Origin: Neonectria sp. B-13
Lineage: Eukaryota > Ascomycota > Sordariomycetes > Hypocreales > Nectriaceae
DNA: 64,000 bases
Assembly (NCBI GenBank): GCA_002682825.1
Contig: NOKP01000001.1
Span: forward strand, 1,514,464-1,578,463
Direction: 5' to 3'
How positions within the stretch are numbered: position 1 is the stretch's first letter; each line of letters opens with the position of its first letter. The notes under the pieces were generated by a model, which had not been told where the DNA came from, did no database searches, and was given only the letters and a program-made list of their open reading frames with translations. The position numbers and the translations under genes were made by a program. Shown in pieces: positions 1 through 11,668 of the stretch.

Positions 1-2022
1 CCAAGACCAGGCACGCCTCCGCCCAGGGGAAGTCCTGGGATGCCCGGAAGCCCAGGGACGCCACCCTTCTGCGTATCCTGGTCAACCAACGCTTCCATTT
101 CGTCCTCCAGTTGCTGCTGCTCCTCCTCCTGTCGTTGACGTCGGTTGCCGCGACGGTCCCACGTTCCTTGAGCCTCGGCAGCTGCCTCACCGATATGGTA
201 CCGGTCTTGGAAGACGTCGGTATCACCTGGCCGGGCACGAGTCCAGAAGCGAGTAATTCTGTCGTTCGATCCAGAAGCGAGAATATGCCCAAGAGGATGC
301 CAGTCGAGAGACCAGATAGCATAGTCATGGGCATATGGAACCTTGTGCGTGGGCCAGATAGACTGAGCAGGTGCCGTGATCGGGTCAGGGCTGTCGTAGG
401 GCGCAACAGTCAGTGGCTGCCCTGGTGGTGGGTTGGGGGTATCCAGGAGGTAATGGAACAGCGAGCCATCCATGCCACCAGTGCTCAGCAGGTTGGGGTG
501 AATTGGATGCCAGGCTATGGTGGAAATGTCCTTCTCATGACCCTTGAGAAGGACAATGTCACGCATCATCCTGAGATCGAAAACTCGAGCGGTTTGGTCT
601 CGGGCAGACGTGGCCAGGCAAGCACCACGGACCTTCTCAAACATGACCTTGGTGATGGTGCTCTTGTGGCCATGGAGAGTTGTGAGGCATCGACTGGTAC
701 GAGGATCCCACAGCTTGACCAAGTGATCCTTAGATCCAGACACCAGCAATCCTTTGGTTGGATGCCAGTCGACACTCTTGGCATCCCAGCCGTGGCCCTC
801 GAGCTTCGACTCCATTGAACCCAAGGCAAAATCGAAGATCTTGAGCGTTGAATCATCACTAGCCGTAACAAACTTGGAGTCGTTGGGGCTGAAGGCCATA
901 TCTCGGATGGGGTCTGTGTGAGCATTGATACTTTGGACATTGTTGAAGTTTGGCTGCCAGTACTTGATGACTCCATCGTGGTCAGCCGAAATAAGCCAAT
1001 CGTCGCTGTGGGAGTATTCCAGGGAGCGGATGGCCGAGTCGTGGGCCTGCATGATGGTTTCGAAGTTGAAGCCTGTTCCGTTCCATAGAGTAAATTCGCC
1101 ACTTGTAGAGGCAGTCAACAGTCGTCGGCCTTCTGGGGTCCATCGAACGACGTTAATGGGATGCTTGATCTTGTTGAGAGATGAGTGGAGGTGCTTGATA
1201 GGAATGCTATCGCCAGCTTGTGTTGGCCTGGCTGCAGGCGGGATCATCTATACAACACCGTTAGCAACAACTTAGCTAGTTATCAAGACAGAACTTACAT
1301 TGACGATGTAGCTAGGGCTTGGCCGCTCAGCTTCGCCAATATAGCCACCCTTGTAGTTTGGCACTCGGTTGTGCTGCCAATGCGTGACGGTAGCGCCATA
1401 GTCGCTCACGGGTCCTGTTGGGTTCACAGTTAGACCCTCGAACAAGACCGCCTTATCTCGATTTCTATCATCCATGACCAAAGCGATACTGAGGGAATGT
1501 GGGATTAAGTGAGATCGTTCCACAGTGGACTACCCAAGAGCGACCAAAGTAACACTCCAAGGAAGCTGTTGACGAAGCCAGTTGTTGGTAGAGCAAGGAG
1601 AGGGTTCAAGGTGGTGATGTAAGGAAACTATATACAGGTTCAAGGCCTCCATAGTGAGAATCCATGCCGATACAGTGAATGGCAAAGAATAGGAGTCGAG
1701 GGCCATTGTGTTTGTGACAATAGGGCTCCATCTATTAGGATGCATCATCGGGGGCAGTGACGCCCTTGAATGTGCATTGTGAACTGAATCTGAACCTCTT
1801 CACATTCTGCCACTTAGCAGGAAGTCACCTAAATCGGCGACATCCAAAGATGGAAATTTCACGGAGGCAGGAATGAGAATAATAGAAAGACTCACGTCGA
1901 CCCCTGACTTTGACAAACCCATCCTGCCCCTGACCGCCACCTCGGTCGCCATGGTCGCCGCGGTCACCTCGGTCGCCTCGATCGCCGCGGTCGCCGCGGT
2001 CGCCGCGAGGCTCATAAGCCAT
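1..2022 (-). CDS. pfs2: Pfs2, WD40 polyadenylation factor subunit (3' end cut by window)
   Basis: WD-repeat scaffold of the cleavage and polyadenylation factor (WDR33 in animals), which acts in nuclear mRNA 3'-end formation. Exons on the minus strand are 1896-2022, 1299-1414 and <1-1247; introns have GTGAGT and GTAAGT donors. The spliced product starts [16 protein letters not shown], continues [15 protein letters not shown], then the WD40 array (for example [15 protein letters not shown] and [16 protein letters not shown]). It leaves the window in a Gly/Pro-rich tail ([17 protein letters not shown]). About 496 codons are present. The Gly-Asp-Arg repeat at residues 7-28 lies on a 9-bp DNA repeat. 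The first intron is long (481 nt). The family call is firm because the conserved N-terminus and WD repeats read through both junctions. Confidence 0.93.
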
Positions 2023-3277
2023 TGTGGCTATTGCCCTGTTGAGAGCTCAAGCATCCGCGACGGGTAGTTGATGCGAGGTAGTGGAACGCGTCTCTTCAGG
2101 TATCAGGATATCCAGGGACGAAATACGGGTCTTCGAATACTGGGATGATGCTGTGGATGAGTTTTCCTGGTAAGTGACCTGAAAGTGAGAGAAAGGATGA
2201 CTGAATGAAGTCAATAAAATGCCAGAGCTCTTGCACCGTCGGTCGATCGACCTCGCGTGGACAATGAGGTGCAGTCTGGAACCAGCAAAGCTTGGGCCCA
2301 GATTAAGCGGAGATCAGCCGTCTTTACGAAAGGTCATGTGATCGCCCATTGATCCAAGGCCAACCACCCCTTCCCTTAGTCATCACACCTTACCCAGCAG
2401 GCCTGCCGTTGAGTGAACCATGAATCTATGGTGCATCTTCATCCCCCCTCCGCTTCCCCGGTCATGAAAATTGCTCAACGGCAGATCTGACAAAGATCGG
2501 GTCCTCGTCATAGTTATCTTAGCTCTCTCTCTCTATGGCCACGATTTGTTGGGGTTCGGGATTTACGGATTGTAACCGAGCTTCCACACCCTCCCACACC
2601 CTCCCATACCTCCCACCAGCAGGACGCGAAGCGCTTTCACATGCTTGGGCAGTAACAAGTAGGTCTGACGCCCCAGCAGCACGCACCCCCAGAACGCCAC
2701 GGTGCAGCAGTTCCAGGGGCCGGCGCCCCACCGAGCATCCACTAACCCTCCATTGACAGCCCTCGACGGCCCTGGGGAGCTCTAAAAGTCCCCGCCCGGG
2801 CCACCACCTGCTGCATGGCATACCACAGAGGGAAGCCCCAGGGCGGCCAAGCCATGCCACTGGCGACTCGGCGTGTCGTAACCAACGCTCGATGTCACCA
2901 AAAAAAAGTCAAGCACCCTGCGGCGTCAACTCGGGGGCTTGGAATTGGAATTCGCCCCCTCTTCCTTCACTTGGCGGCTCAATCATCCGATTATCTGCAT
3001 TCCTTAACACCCATTCCATAACACATATCACTGCACATTATTTCCCTAACGACCCCTCGACCGTTGAGAACTTCAGAAAGGTCGGCGTGGCTGCTGTTAG
3101 TATTCTGTGGCGTGCATGATACCGGTGCTCACCTTATCGGGTCTCACCACCGTATAACTTTGGCTTCCCTGGACCTCGCCTCTTCTTCGCTTCTCCAGAA
3201 CCTGTTTTTCTCTCCCATCCCAGGACATCTCAGTGCCCCTTTCGCTCAGTCTGTAGTTGCAGACAGGCTCGAGCATC
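2023..3277. other. Intergenic, divergent promoters of pfs2 and the DGAT1 gene
   Basis: No supported gene. This 1.25-kb spacer separates two divergently read genes. It holds a CT run near 2521-2535 and a C/A-rich stretch at 2580-2800. Reading frames here are short and share no recognisable motif. Core promoter elements are not obvious. Confidence 0.6.
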
Positions 3278-4981
3278 ATGAATTCCGCTACAACAACCAG
3301 CATCGAGGCCACCAATGGTTCGCCTTCCAGCCCCGTCAACCGCCGCACTGATGCCGACGTCACCGCGCGCGAACCGCAGCGGCAAACCAACGGGGCCACC
3401 GCTGAGCGTCCTCTCAAGCCGTCAAAGTACAGGCACGTCGCCGCGGTGCACTCCAAGACGAGGCCATCATGTCTTAGCCACGACTCGGACACTGCTCCCA
3501 GCTTCATCGGCTTCCGAAATCTCATGGTCATTGTTCTAGGTGCGTTTCAAGTTGCGACGAGGGGTCAGCGTAATATGTTCGTCATTGACACTCAGCAGTG
3601 GTCGGCAACCTCCGATTGATGATTGAAAATATCCAAAAGGTCCGTTTAACGTTTCTACGATGAACTCTTGGCCTGGGAGCACAGTTAACACAGCGGGCTT
3701 TTTAGTACGGAGTTTTGATCTGTCTCAGTTGCCATGATTACAGTCGACAGGACATCTTCCTGGGTCTGTCGCTCTACTTTCTCATCCCGTGCCATCTCAT
3801 TGCGGCATACCTCATTGAGCTTGCTGCTGCCCAGCAGGCTCGAGGATCAATCAAGCGAATCAAGGAGAATTCGGGTCCCTCCGAGGCAGAGCGCAAGAAG
3901 TTCCACTCAACCTGGGTCGTTGTAGCTTGGGCACACACCCTCAACATCTCCCTTGCTCTAACCATCACGACTCTCATCGTCTATTTCAAGGTCCACCACC
4001 CTCTCATTGGTACCCTGACTGAAATGCACGCCGTCGTTGTTTGGCTGAAGACGGCCTCGTATGCGTTCACGAATCGCGATCTACGCCATGCCTATCTCCA
4101 TCCCGTCAAGGGAGAGCGTGAGCTTGTCCCTGAGCTCTATGAGCAGTGCCCATATCCGCAGAACATCACCATGGGCAACTTGATTTACTTCTGGTGGGCT
4201 CCCACCCTGGTCTACCAGCCTGTCTACCCCCGTACGGATACGATCAGATGGGGCTTTGTGGTTAAGAGACTGGGTGAGGTATTCTGTCTCAGTGCTTTCA
4301 TCTGGTTCGCCAGCGCTCAGTACGCGGCACCCGTTCTGCGAAACTCGCTCGACAAGATTGCTTCTCTGGACATCCCGTCTATTCTAGAGCGCCTGATGAA
4401 GCTCTCCACCATCTCGCTCGTGATTTGGCTCGCCGGATTCTTTGCCCTCTTCCAGTCCTTCCTTAATGCACTCGCAGAGGTCCTGAGATTTGGCGACAGG
4501 TCGTTTTACGATGACTGGTGGAACAGCGAAAGCCTGGGTGCTTACTGGCGGACGTGGAACAAGCCCGTGTACACCTACTTTAAGCGCCATGTATACATGC
4601 CCATGATTGCACGCGGCTGGAGCCCTCAAGCTGCCAGCTTGGTTGTTTTCTTTGTCTCTGCGGTCCTCCATGAGATCCTAGTCGGCGTGCCTACCCACAA
4701 CATCATCGGTGAGCCACACCACCCAGACTTGTTTTCGTCCCTTTAAACTAATTTTCTTAGGGGTTGCCTTTCTCGGAATGTTTCTACAGCTGCCGCTGAT
4801 AGCCATCACTCGACCACTAGAGAAAATGAAGAACGGGAACACAGGCAAGCTGCTTGGGAACATCATATTCTGGGTTTCTTTCACGATTTTCGGACAGCCC
4901 TTTGCGGCTTTAATGTACTTTTACACTTGGCAAGCCAAGTATGGCAGCGTCAGCAAGCAAAGCCCACAGGCAGCTATCTGA
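3278..4981 (+). CDS. Diacylglycerol O-acyltransferase 1 (MBOAT family)
   Basis: Makes triacylglycerol from diacylglycerol and acyl-CoA in the endoplasmic reticulum. Four exons: 3278-3539, 3599-3639 (41 nt), 3706-4708 and 4761-4981, giving 508 aa, normal for DGAT1. The N-terminal 80 residues are polar and Ser/Thr-rich. Multiple membrane segments follow. The family signature FYDDWWN is near residue 367, and the membrane-embedded catalytic His lies in VLHEILVG near residue 423. NLIYFWWAPTLVYQP and the C-terminal QPFAALMYFYTW match DGAT1 better than sterol acyltransferases, the main alternative. An upstream in-frame TTG exists, but the first ATG is 3278. The gene converges on ste14 with about 200 bp between stops. 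Confidence 0.88.
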
Positions 4982-5184
4982 TGAGCTCTAGCCATGACAG
5001 AGCTTGGAAATGGAAACTTGATAGATTCTAATTAGCTGGTATAGTTGGTCCTTGATCTGTTTACTATTATATTCATATCCAACCAATGATTTGTGTCCAC
5101 ACTGCCTCCTACCGTGTGCTTCCCTGTACAGGCAGATTATATCTAGATTATCCACAGACAGCACCAGCAATGCCATGACTTCGT

Positions 5185-6066
5185 TCATCCAATAAAAGGC
5201 ATCCTGGTACCAACGTCCTTGCGGTACTGGATGTAATCATCCCTGAAGAACTCAATCAGCTTAGCTTCTTCGTGCCTTATCCTCCTACTAAAGAAGAGCC
5301 ATAGCACGGCCGTGTACCCGACGAAGCACACAACATTCCCCAGCACCAGCTGCGTCCCAAGTCCCCAATAGAAGAAGCCAAAGTAGCTGGGATGCCTGAA
5401 CACAGCGTAGATTCCTGACTTGATCAGCTGGTGTGAGTCGGCCTTCTTGGTCTGCACCATGTGGTTGAAACTTGCGCCTGCGTGCAGCATGGCCGCGGAA
5501 CGGACGACCTGTCCGACGAGGGTCAAAAATAGCCCGAGGGCGAGGAACCATGATGACAAGCCGAAGGGGGCCCAGCAGCGGTCCGGGAAGAAGATGCTGA
5601 CGACGAAACACTCGAGGAAGGCGGCCGAGTGGGCGATGGCGTATGAGGGCCAGTTGGCGGTTAGGAGAAAGCTATCGATCTTGGCAACGAGGGTGTTACG
5701 CTCGGCGGTACACCAGAACTCGAGAAAGTGGAAGATCGAGAGGGCGAAGAGGAAGAACGGGACGCGCCAGACGGGGCTGTTGGTGAAGAACAGGGTGCCC
5801 GCCATGGCGATGCCGCTAACCGCGAGAGTAATGCCCAGGCAGAAGGCTCTGAGGGCGATACCAGACAGAGACTTGGGCTGGCCCGGGAAAAAGGGCTTCA
5901 TCTGGGAGAGCTCTACCGGCACCAGCGCTGGAGCCTCTGAATCATCGGACATGTAATCCAAGGCTGGCGGTGGTGCTTCATGGTGAGCTGCCAGGGGGCT
6001 GAAGCGGGCTTGCTGGGCCGAGGCGCGGCCGCTGGCATAGCCGGTGTCTTGGGGAAATTCAGCCAT
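5185..6066 (-). CDS. ste14: Protein-S-isoprenylcysteine O-methyltransferase (Ste14/ICMT)
   Basis: Methylates the C-terminal farnesyl- or geranylgeranyl-cysteine of CaaX proteins such as Ras and a-type pheromone in the endoplasmic reticulum membrane. Single exon, 293 aa from ATG 6066; an upstream in-frame GTG at 6087 is not needed. Several hydrophobic segments run from about residue 75. The C-terminal half carries the ICMT hallmark HQLIKSGIYAVFRHPSYFGF followed by a conserved RRIRHEEAKLIEFF segment, which form the S-adenosylmethionine and isoprenyl-cysteine site. The N-terminal 70 residues are polar and variable. Length and motif order match fungal Ste14. Confidence 0.93.
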   Translation of the reverse strand: MAEFPQDTGYASGRASAQQARFSPLAAHHEAPPPALDYMSDDSEAPALVPVELSQMKPFFPGQPKSLSGIALRAFCLGITLAVSGIAMAGTLFFTNSPVWRVPFFLFALSIFHFLEFWCTAERNTLVAKIDSFLLTANWPSYAIAHSAAFLECFVVSIFFPDRCWAPFGLSSWFLALGLFLTLVGQVVRSAAMLHAGASFNHMVQTKKADSHQLIKSGIYAVFRHPSYFGFFYWGLGTQLVLGNVVCFVGYTAVLWLFFSRRIRHEEAKLIEFFRDDYIQYRKDVGTRMPFIG

Positions 6067-7728
6067 CTTGGTCCTAAACAGAACCACGAATGGTGTCTGA
6101 AGTAATAACAGAACCGAAGGGCGTAGTTGGAGGAAGGTCTTGATGTTGTAGCACGGCTCAGAGAAGCTCAGTCACCCCTCGTTGAAAGCTGAGCGAAGTT
6201 ACACTTGAAGTGGCGAGAGCAATGCCGATAATGAGGGTAAGAAGAGAAGAAGGAGAAAAACAGATGGAGTAGCCGAGGAGAAAGGAGAACTACCGAGGCG
6301 GGCTTGCCATTGTCCCCGCGTGCGGCGTCGTGGGTTTGATTGTGAAAGAGAACAATACGATGCCCAAAAGCTGTATTTTGAGATAGGCTCCTTTTTAGGT
6401 CGGGGGGTTCCAGGTTGCAACGTCCGGGGCTCGGGCGACGGGCCCACCGGCGGTTCGGTGGGCGGTGCTAGTGCAAGAACCAAGTTTGCTGGCGCATTTT
6501 GGGTGGCAGCCAGCCCGGTACGTACCTAGTACTATTGTCCATAATAGTACAGGAGTACCTTGAGATTCCGACATGAAAGTAACTAAAATTGCTATCATAT
6601 CCCGTAAAAGAGTATTTGAGACGTCAAAATGGTATGGAGCCGTTGGCGGTTTCAAGTCAAAGCACTGTCAGCCTTTTTTCGCAGCCCCTAGTAGCGTGGT
6701 TGACAGAAATATCGTCCGGTTGGTTCAGAACGCGTTCAAGTTTCTATGGATTTGAGGTTACAGGTAGTCTACCACTCCCTAAAGGTGCCCGGGCACTAAC
6801 CCATCCATCCTCGTTGTGGTATCGCCTATCCCATTGTCCGCGCAAAGTCGGAGGACGGCATATTGTTCTGAAGGTTAGATTCCAGCGACAATTGCCACAG
6901 GTTGGCCCGAGTTCTTGGGGTTTCTTGTTGCTGGAATGATGCTTGCTACTTCAGCCGAGCAAGCATCATCTTATCCCGAGTGTGTCAAGGTGGGAAGAGG
7001 AGACCTACCGACTGAGCAACGGGAGGTAACCTGGCATGGCGGACACCGCAATGGTAGAGGCTCCGCGCTGCGCCTTGACAGCAGGTCGGGGCGATTTGCA
7101 GAACCGTCGGAATAGCACATCTCAAGGGAGTGCAGAGCTGACTGTGTATCAACGTGGTGCTATCTCGTCTCAAGCCTATCTCATCCTAGTCTTGAATATT
7201 CCATGTCAGTTCTATTATTTCCGTTCCAACGCTGATCCAAGATTTGATAACCACGCCATCATCTCTCAGCTCTTAGAGCCTAAGAACATTCCTCGTTCGA
7301 GATATCTCCTCCCTCTTGACGGTTTAGATGAATACCATCTTCAGTGTATGATTAGTTTTGCCCTCTCTGAGCTTTCTCCTTGCCTTCACTATATATTCAT
7401 GCAAAAAACGTTCCGGAATCCATCAACACGCTGGTAGAAGTAGTGTCAGTGCTCGAGAGCTTGGTAAAGGCGCCACCAGCCTACCTCGTGAATTGTCCGC
7501 TATTGTGGCGGACAAAACGCTCAAATCAGAACGAAGATCCGTCGTGTGATTCGTTCAATGTATTTCGACTCAAGCGGCCTAAGGTGGTGTAGCATCTGCT
7601 CCAAACGAAGATACAGATACCGGAGTAATCCCAGGCGTCAAGGCTGAGCAAGTCTACTCCATAAAAGGTCGATCCAGGCGTAGAGGTTCCCAACCCAGTG
7701 AATGTCTTCAGACAACTAGTACTCCTTC
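6067..7728. other. Gene-free spacer with a small perfect hairpin
   Basis: 1.66 kb between the start of ste14 and the end of the TMEM170-family gene. The left part holds the ste14 promoter. An 8-bp perfect inverted repeat lies at 6529-6550 within a GTAC-rich patch. Stretches near 6560-6720 and 7200-7420 look AT-richer than their surroundings. No protein motif, tRNA or transposon end could be supported. Confidence 0.55.
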
Positions 7729-8207
7729 CTAAAGCCCGCCTTGTATCGAGAATGACGAAATGACCAGAACCAGCACATTGATAAATCCCCATGTGCACGG
7801 TATCCACGTATTCATCTCGTAGTATCCGGACGAATACACAGCGCCCAACCTGAGCCAACGTTAGACCACTCCCAGAATGAACGCATTAGGTGTACTGACA
7901 CTAAACCAGTGATACTGCCAGCCATGACAGCTTCAAGGCCGGCCATGATGAGATACACCACGGGCACCGCCCAGAGGTACTTCCAGGACGATTTCTTCCA
8001 GCCATGGGTGAACATGGCGACCAGAACCGCCCCCATATGGAATATAGAGTAGAGGATAAGCGTCCATATCAACGTAAACCGCCATACATCCAAGATATAG
8101 TAAAGTGTGTATTGCTTGTTGTCGGTGGTGTCATAAAGTGTCTGGACGTTTAGGGACGGGAAGCGCGGAGTGCTGTAGCTATCGGGAGGTTTGTTGGGTA
8201 GGGCCAT
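7729..8207 (-). CDS. TMEM170-family integral membrane protein
   Basis: Two exons, 7900-8207 and 7729-7849, joined across a GTCAGT donor and CTCAG acceptor, give 142 aa, the usual length for this family. Three to four hydrophobic segments are visible, including FTLIWTLILYSIFHMGAV, AVPVVYLIMAGLEAVMAG and a C-terminal VLVLVISSFSIQGGL. Animal TMEM170A acts in ER sheet and nuclear-envelope shape; the fungal role is not known to me. The start is uncertain: ATG 8207 is preferred because a CTGCAG acceptor-like site precedes it directly, but the frame stays open to an ATG pair at 8271-8276. The gene is divergent from pex8 across about 330 bp. Confidence 0.8.
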
Positions 8208-8538
8208 CTGCAGGAGTCGGATTAGTGGCTTGTTCACCAGTCGCAGGGGCTGATGTTCCACGTACCGTGCCATCATGAGAGTGGACGTTGTTTATGTTGG
8301 CACATTGGCGGTGTTGCGATGGCGATGGGGCGGTGGAATCCGCGGCGACAGGGGTAGGTTCAATGTGCTGGGGTCCTGGGTGCACCTTCCCGGGAACGTC
8401 ATCGGAGCCTCGGCAAAAGCTCGTGAATCCGCCAACGTCAACCAACGGCGACAACCCCGAGCCTCCAGACTTTAGTCAACCTTCATCAACATCAACACAC
8501 GTCGCTTTCATCGCCGTTGTCGCAGCAAACGATTGGCC
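8208..8538. promoter_or_regulatory. Short bidirectional promoter, TMEM170-like / pex8
   Basis: 331 bp separate the two divergent start codons, so both genes must share this control region. Immediately before the pex8 ATG it is C/A-rich, typical of a fungal leader. No clear TATA box. Confidence 0.5.
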
Positions 8539-10593
8539 ATGTCTACCGATAGACTCCTTACCACCGTGCTACAGCACTACCAAGACATCCACGATGCCGC
8601 CAAGACAGACCAAATCCTCGGCTCGACCGTCCACCTCCTTACCGAGCTCTCGAATCCCTTGAATCTCGGCGTCCTCACGTCACAGCTTCTCACGGCGCCG
8701 GCAATATGGCAGCAATCCGGCGGGGTCCGAAATTCGATGCGCATCATGAGCGTCTACAACTCCAGCGCAACGCGCGTACACAATCACGAAGTCGCGTGGA
8801 GAGAGGGTACCGAGGCCAACGAGGGAGGCGGAGTTGGCTGCGAGGAATGGACGCGAGCGGTCGTAAAGGGCGCCGACGATCGGTCAAGGCGGTGGCAGCA
8901 TCTTCTTGTCCTTACGGGGGTGCTCATGGGCATGGAGGGTGGCGACAGACGGTCCTTATCGCGAAGCTTACGGAATACATTGGAGAGCGCAGTTGTAACC
9001 GCCGCGAATCTGGCGTTGGAAACTCAGCTCGCGGATGGACCTGTGGCCGGTGCCTCCATTGTTATGGCCCTCAATTTTGCCTTCCCATTGCTGTCCGACT
9101 ACCACCATAGTCTGATCAACTGCAACGCGTTGCTGCCGCTCCTTGTGTGGGCCATCACAGCCGAGGAGGGCTTTTGTGAAGGACAATTCCTGGCGGACAT
9201 TGGCACCGAAGTCGCCGAGTCTCCCAGCCATCAGTTGGCCTGGTCTCCCATGACACCCTCCTTTCGCCAGCTCCGGGAACTCGACAAGCGCCCAATTATG
9301 GCAAATATGGGCCCTCTGTCTAAGCTTACTGGCTTCGTCGTGCAACAAGTCACTGACACGAGGGTCGTACTTCAGGCTCAGGATGCGCTTCTCATCTTCA
9401 CTCGTCAAGTGTTGGGAGCATGGCAGAGGAATCGACTCAACGAAATCGACCCGGCGGCAGAAGGAGTTGCGCTCACTCCCGAGACGCTGAAGAGCACCTG
9501 GCCCGCCCTGTGGTCTCTCTTAAGAAAATTGATGTTTGGAGTCGTCGCCATGCTGCAAGCCATCATATCCCGAAGTCTACTCGATCCCTACATGCTCAAC
9601 GACATAGCGGCTCCGATGATCGCCTCCAAGTCGCTCCATATTCTGCGAAACCTCTTTTTCATCTCTTCCCGCAACGGCAACAACGCCTTCCAGGTGTACA
9701 CCTTCACCTACTTGACATCCATCGATATCATATCTCGCAACGCGGCCATAGCATACGCCTTCCTCCACGAAAATCGACCTGCGGATAATATTCCGGTCTT
9801 CACAACATATCTCCAGAGAACTTTGGACCTGTTCTACCTAAACCTGGCTGAGCATCTCCCTCTGACGTTATCAACCGAGGCATGCGAGGCACTCATAATC
9901 AAGCCCGCAACCGCATTTCTATCTCACGAAGGGACGATGACTCCGTCAATGGTTGAACTTTTTGAGTCTGCTCATAGTGCAGTTCTGTCGACTCTGTCCT
10001 GTCCTCAGCATAGCCCACTCACCATCCAAATAACGCCTTTTTATGTCATCAAGCTCTTCGAGTCGTTCCCGCAACAAATCTCGCCGCGTCAGTTCCGCGT
10101 GGCCTTTAAGACAGTCATGCAGATTGTATCACCTCCTTTCCCGATCGCGGAAATGGAACCGCATTTTTCGGAGACTCTTCTGGAGATGCTCCAGTCCTTC
10201 ACTGCAACTGCATCAACAAGCCTTCTTCCTCCTACAGCGGATGCCGTCTCACAAGCAGCGTCTTCCGAGCAAGGAGAGGAGCCTCTCTCTCAACAGAGCT
10301 CGCTGATCCTGGCGCTTGTCGACTCCTTGCCGTTTCTCCCTCTTCCCTTGTTGGAGGAATGGCTAACTGTTGCTGCGCAAGCCTTGTACGAAATAGCCGA
10401 CCCTGCGCTACGGGAGCCCGTCAAAAAGCGGTTCTTGGAGATCCTGGTGAGTGGGGAAATGGACGTGGAAAGAGCCGCAATAGGTGTGGCATGGTGGGGA
10501 ACTCATGGGGGCCGAGAAATGGTCATGTTGGGAGGAACTCAACCGGCCATGATGAGCGGAGCACTTGGTACCGACAGAACGAGTAGGCTATGA
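8539..10593 (+). CDS. pex8: Peroxisomal import protein Pex8-like, ends in SRL
   Basis: Likely peroxin 8, which sits on the inner face of the peroxisomal membrane and links docking and RING complexes during matrix-protein import. Single exon, 684 aa from ATG 8539. It is mostly helical, with conserved-looking blocks RWQHLLVLTGVLMGMEG (near 120), IVMALNFAFPLLSDY (near 175) and SRSLLDPYMLNDIAAPMIAS. The C-terminus is Ser-Arg-Leu, a type 1 peroxisomal targeting signal, as expected because yeast Pex8 proteins also end in a PTS1. The call rests on my memory of filamentous-fungal Pex8 sequences plus the PTS1; the alternative is another PTS1-bearing helical protein. Confidence 0.75.
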   Translation: MSTDRLLTTVLQHYQDIHDAAKTDQILGSTVHLLTELSNPLNLGVLTSQLLTAPAIWQQSGGVRNSMRIMSVYNSSATRVHNHEVAWREGTEANEGGGVGCEEWTRAVVKGADDRSRRWQHLLVLTGVLMGMEGGDRRSLSRSLRNTLESAVVTAANLALETQLADGPVAGASIVMALNFAFPLLSDYHHSLINCNALLPLLVWAITAEEGFCEGQFLADIGTEVAESPSHQLAWSPMTPSFRQLRELDKRPIMANMGPLSKLTGFVVQQVTDTRVVLQAQDALLIFTRQVLGAWQRNRLNEIDPAAEGVALTPETLKSTWPALWSLLRKLMFGVVAMLQAIISRSLLDPYMLNDIAAPMIASKSLHILRNLFFISSRNGNNAFQVYTFTYLTSIDIISRNAAIAYAFLHENRPADNIPVFTTYLQRTLDLFYLNLAEHLPLTLSTEACEALIIKPATAFLSHEGTMTPSMVELFESAHSAVLSTLSCPQHSPLTIQITPFYVIKLFESFPQQISPRQFRVAFKTVMQIVSPPFPIAEMEPHFSETLLEMLQSFTATASTSLLPPTADAVSQAASSEQGEEPLSQQSSLILALVDSLPFLPLPLLEEWLTVAAQALYEIADPALREPVKKRFLEILVSGEMDVERAAIGVAWWGTHGGREMVMLGGTQPAMMSGALGTDRTSRL

Positions 10594-11668
10594 GCCTCTG
10601 GAACTGGCATTGATGATATTCACCACGACACTCACCGAATGACGATCCTCCAAGCAACTCTGATTGGCATTCCACACTTCGAAACTGGTCGCATCAAGAA
10701 CTCGGCACGGGGATCTCAGCTCGGCAGCTAATCACCGCCTCGATTGTGCCATAACCTTGTGTCATGGGATCTTCGCTGTAAGGCTTACTTGGTTTCGTCG
10801 GTTTCAAGGCGCATGCAATTTGCTCCCAGAAGACGGCGCCCAGGAAGCCAAGCTTCCGTGATACCCAGCTGCGTAGCACCCATGGTTGACTCGACGGCAA
10901 TTACCATTGTGCTACGACGGCAATGACGACACTGTTGCACGAGCTCGTCTGCCATGAGGAATGCCGACGATCACAACTTTACAAGTGCCGCCCCGGAATC
11001 TCAAAGGCCACATGTTTTTCTGTAAAGGATGGAGGAGTGTGCTGCAAGACCGTGGACACCACCTTCAGCGAAAAGAAACTATTAAGAAGACGTGGAGCTG
11101 GTCGACTGGCGGGCTGCGTTGGTTTGGATAGCGGGACACTCGGGGGATGGCTAGGACTGGATGCATGCTGTATCCACGCACCTGGAGCAAGTGCACGTGT
11201 GAGGTTGAGGATTGTGAGAGGGTCTACGGATTAGATTAGGTGCAGTACTGTGCAGTACACACAGTAGAATATCGGTACCATGCTGCGGATGCGGAGTCTT
11301 GGAGGAGTGTGGTCTGACGCAGGGCGGTGGTGGCCTGGTACTGTCCCTCGTTGTGGAAATCAAAGATGAGGATGGATGGGATGGGCAACATGCACCGCAC
11401 TTGTGGATTCGGGGTTGTCCGTCACCAAAGAGACAAGAAGGACCCCCTCAAGCCTCACAAGATGCTAGATGTGGAGAGTAGCGGCACAAGAAGGATCTCA
11501 GACATAGCTAGAGGAGGAGGAGAAGGAAGAGGAGAAGGTGTGACGCAGCGATGCAGCTAGATGAGATGGGCCTGGAATGGGCGTGAGATCTGGCAATGAG
11601 CAAGGTTTGGCGGTCAATCCGAAACCGAACGAAGGGGTGTTGTTTCCAAGAAAGCAACCTGCGCGGTT

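Noticed and set aside
7036..7437. 133-codon plus-strand frame
   Set aside because: Lies in the gene-free spacer; ends in mixed composition with no domain, promoter or splice support.
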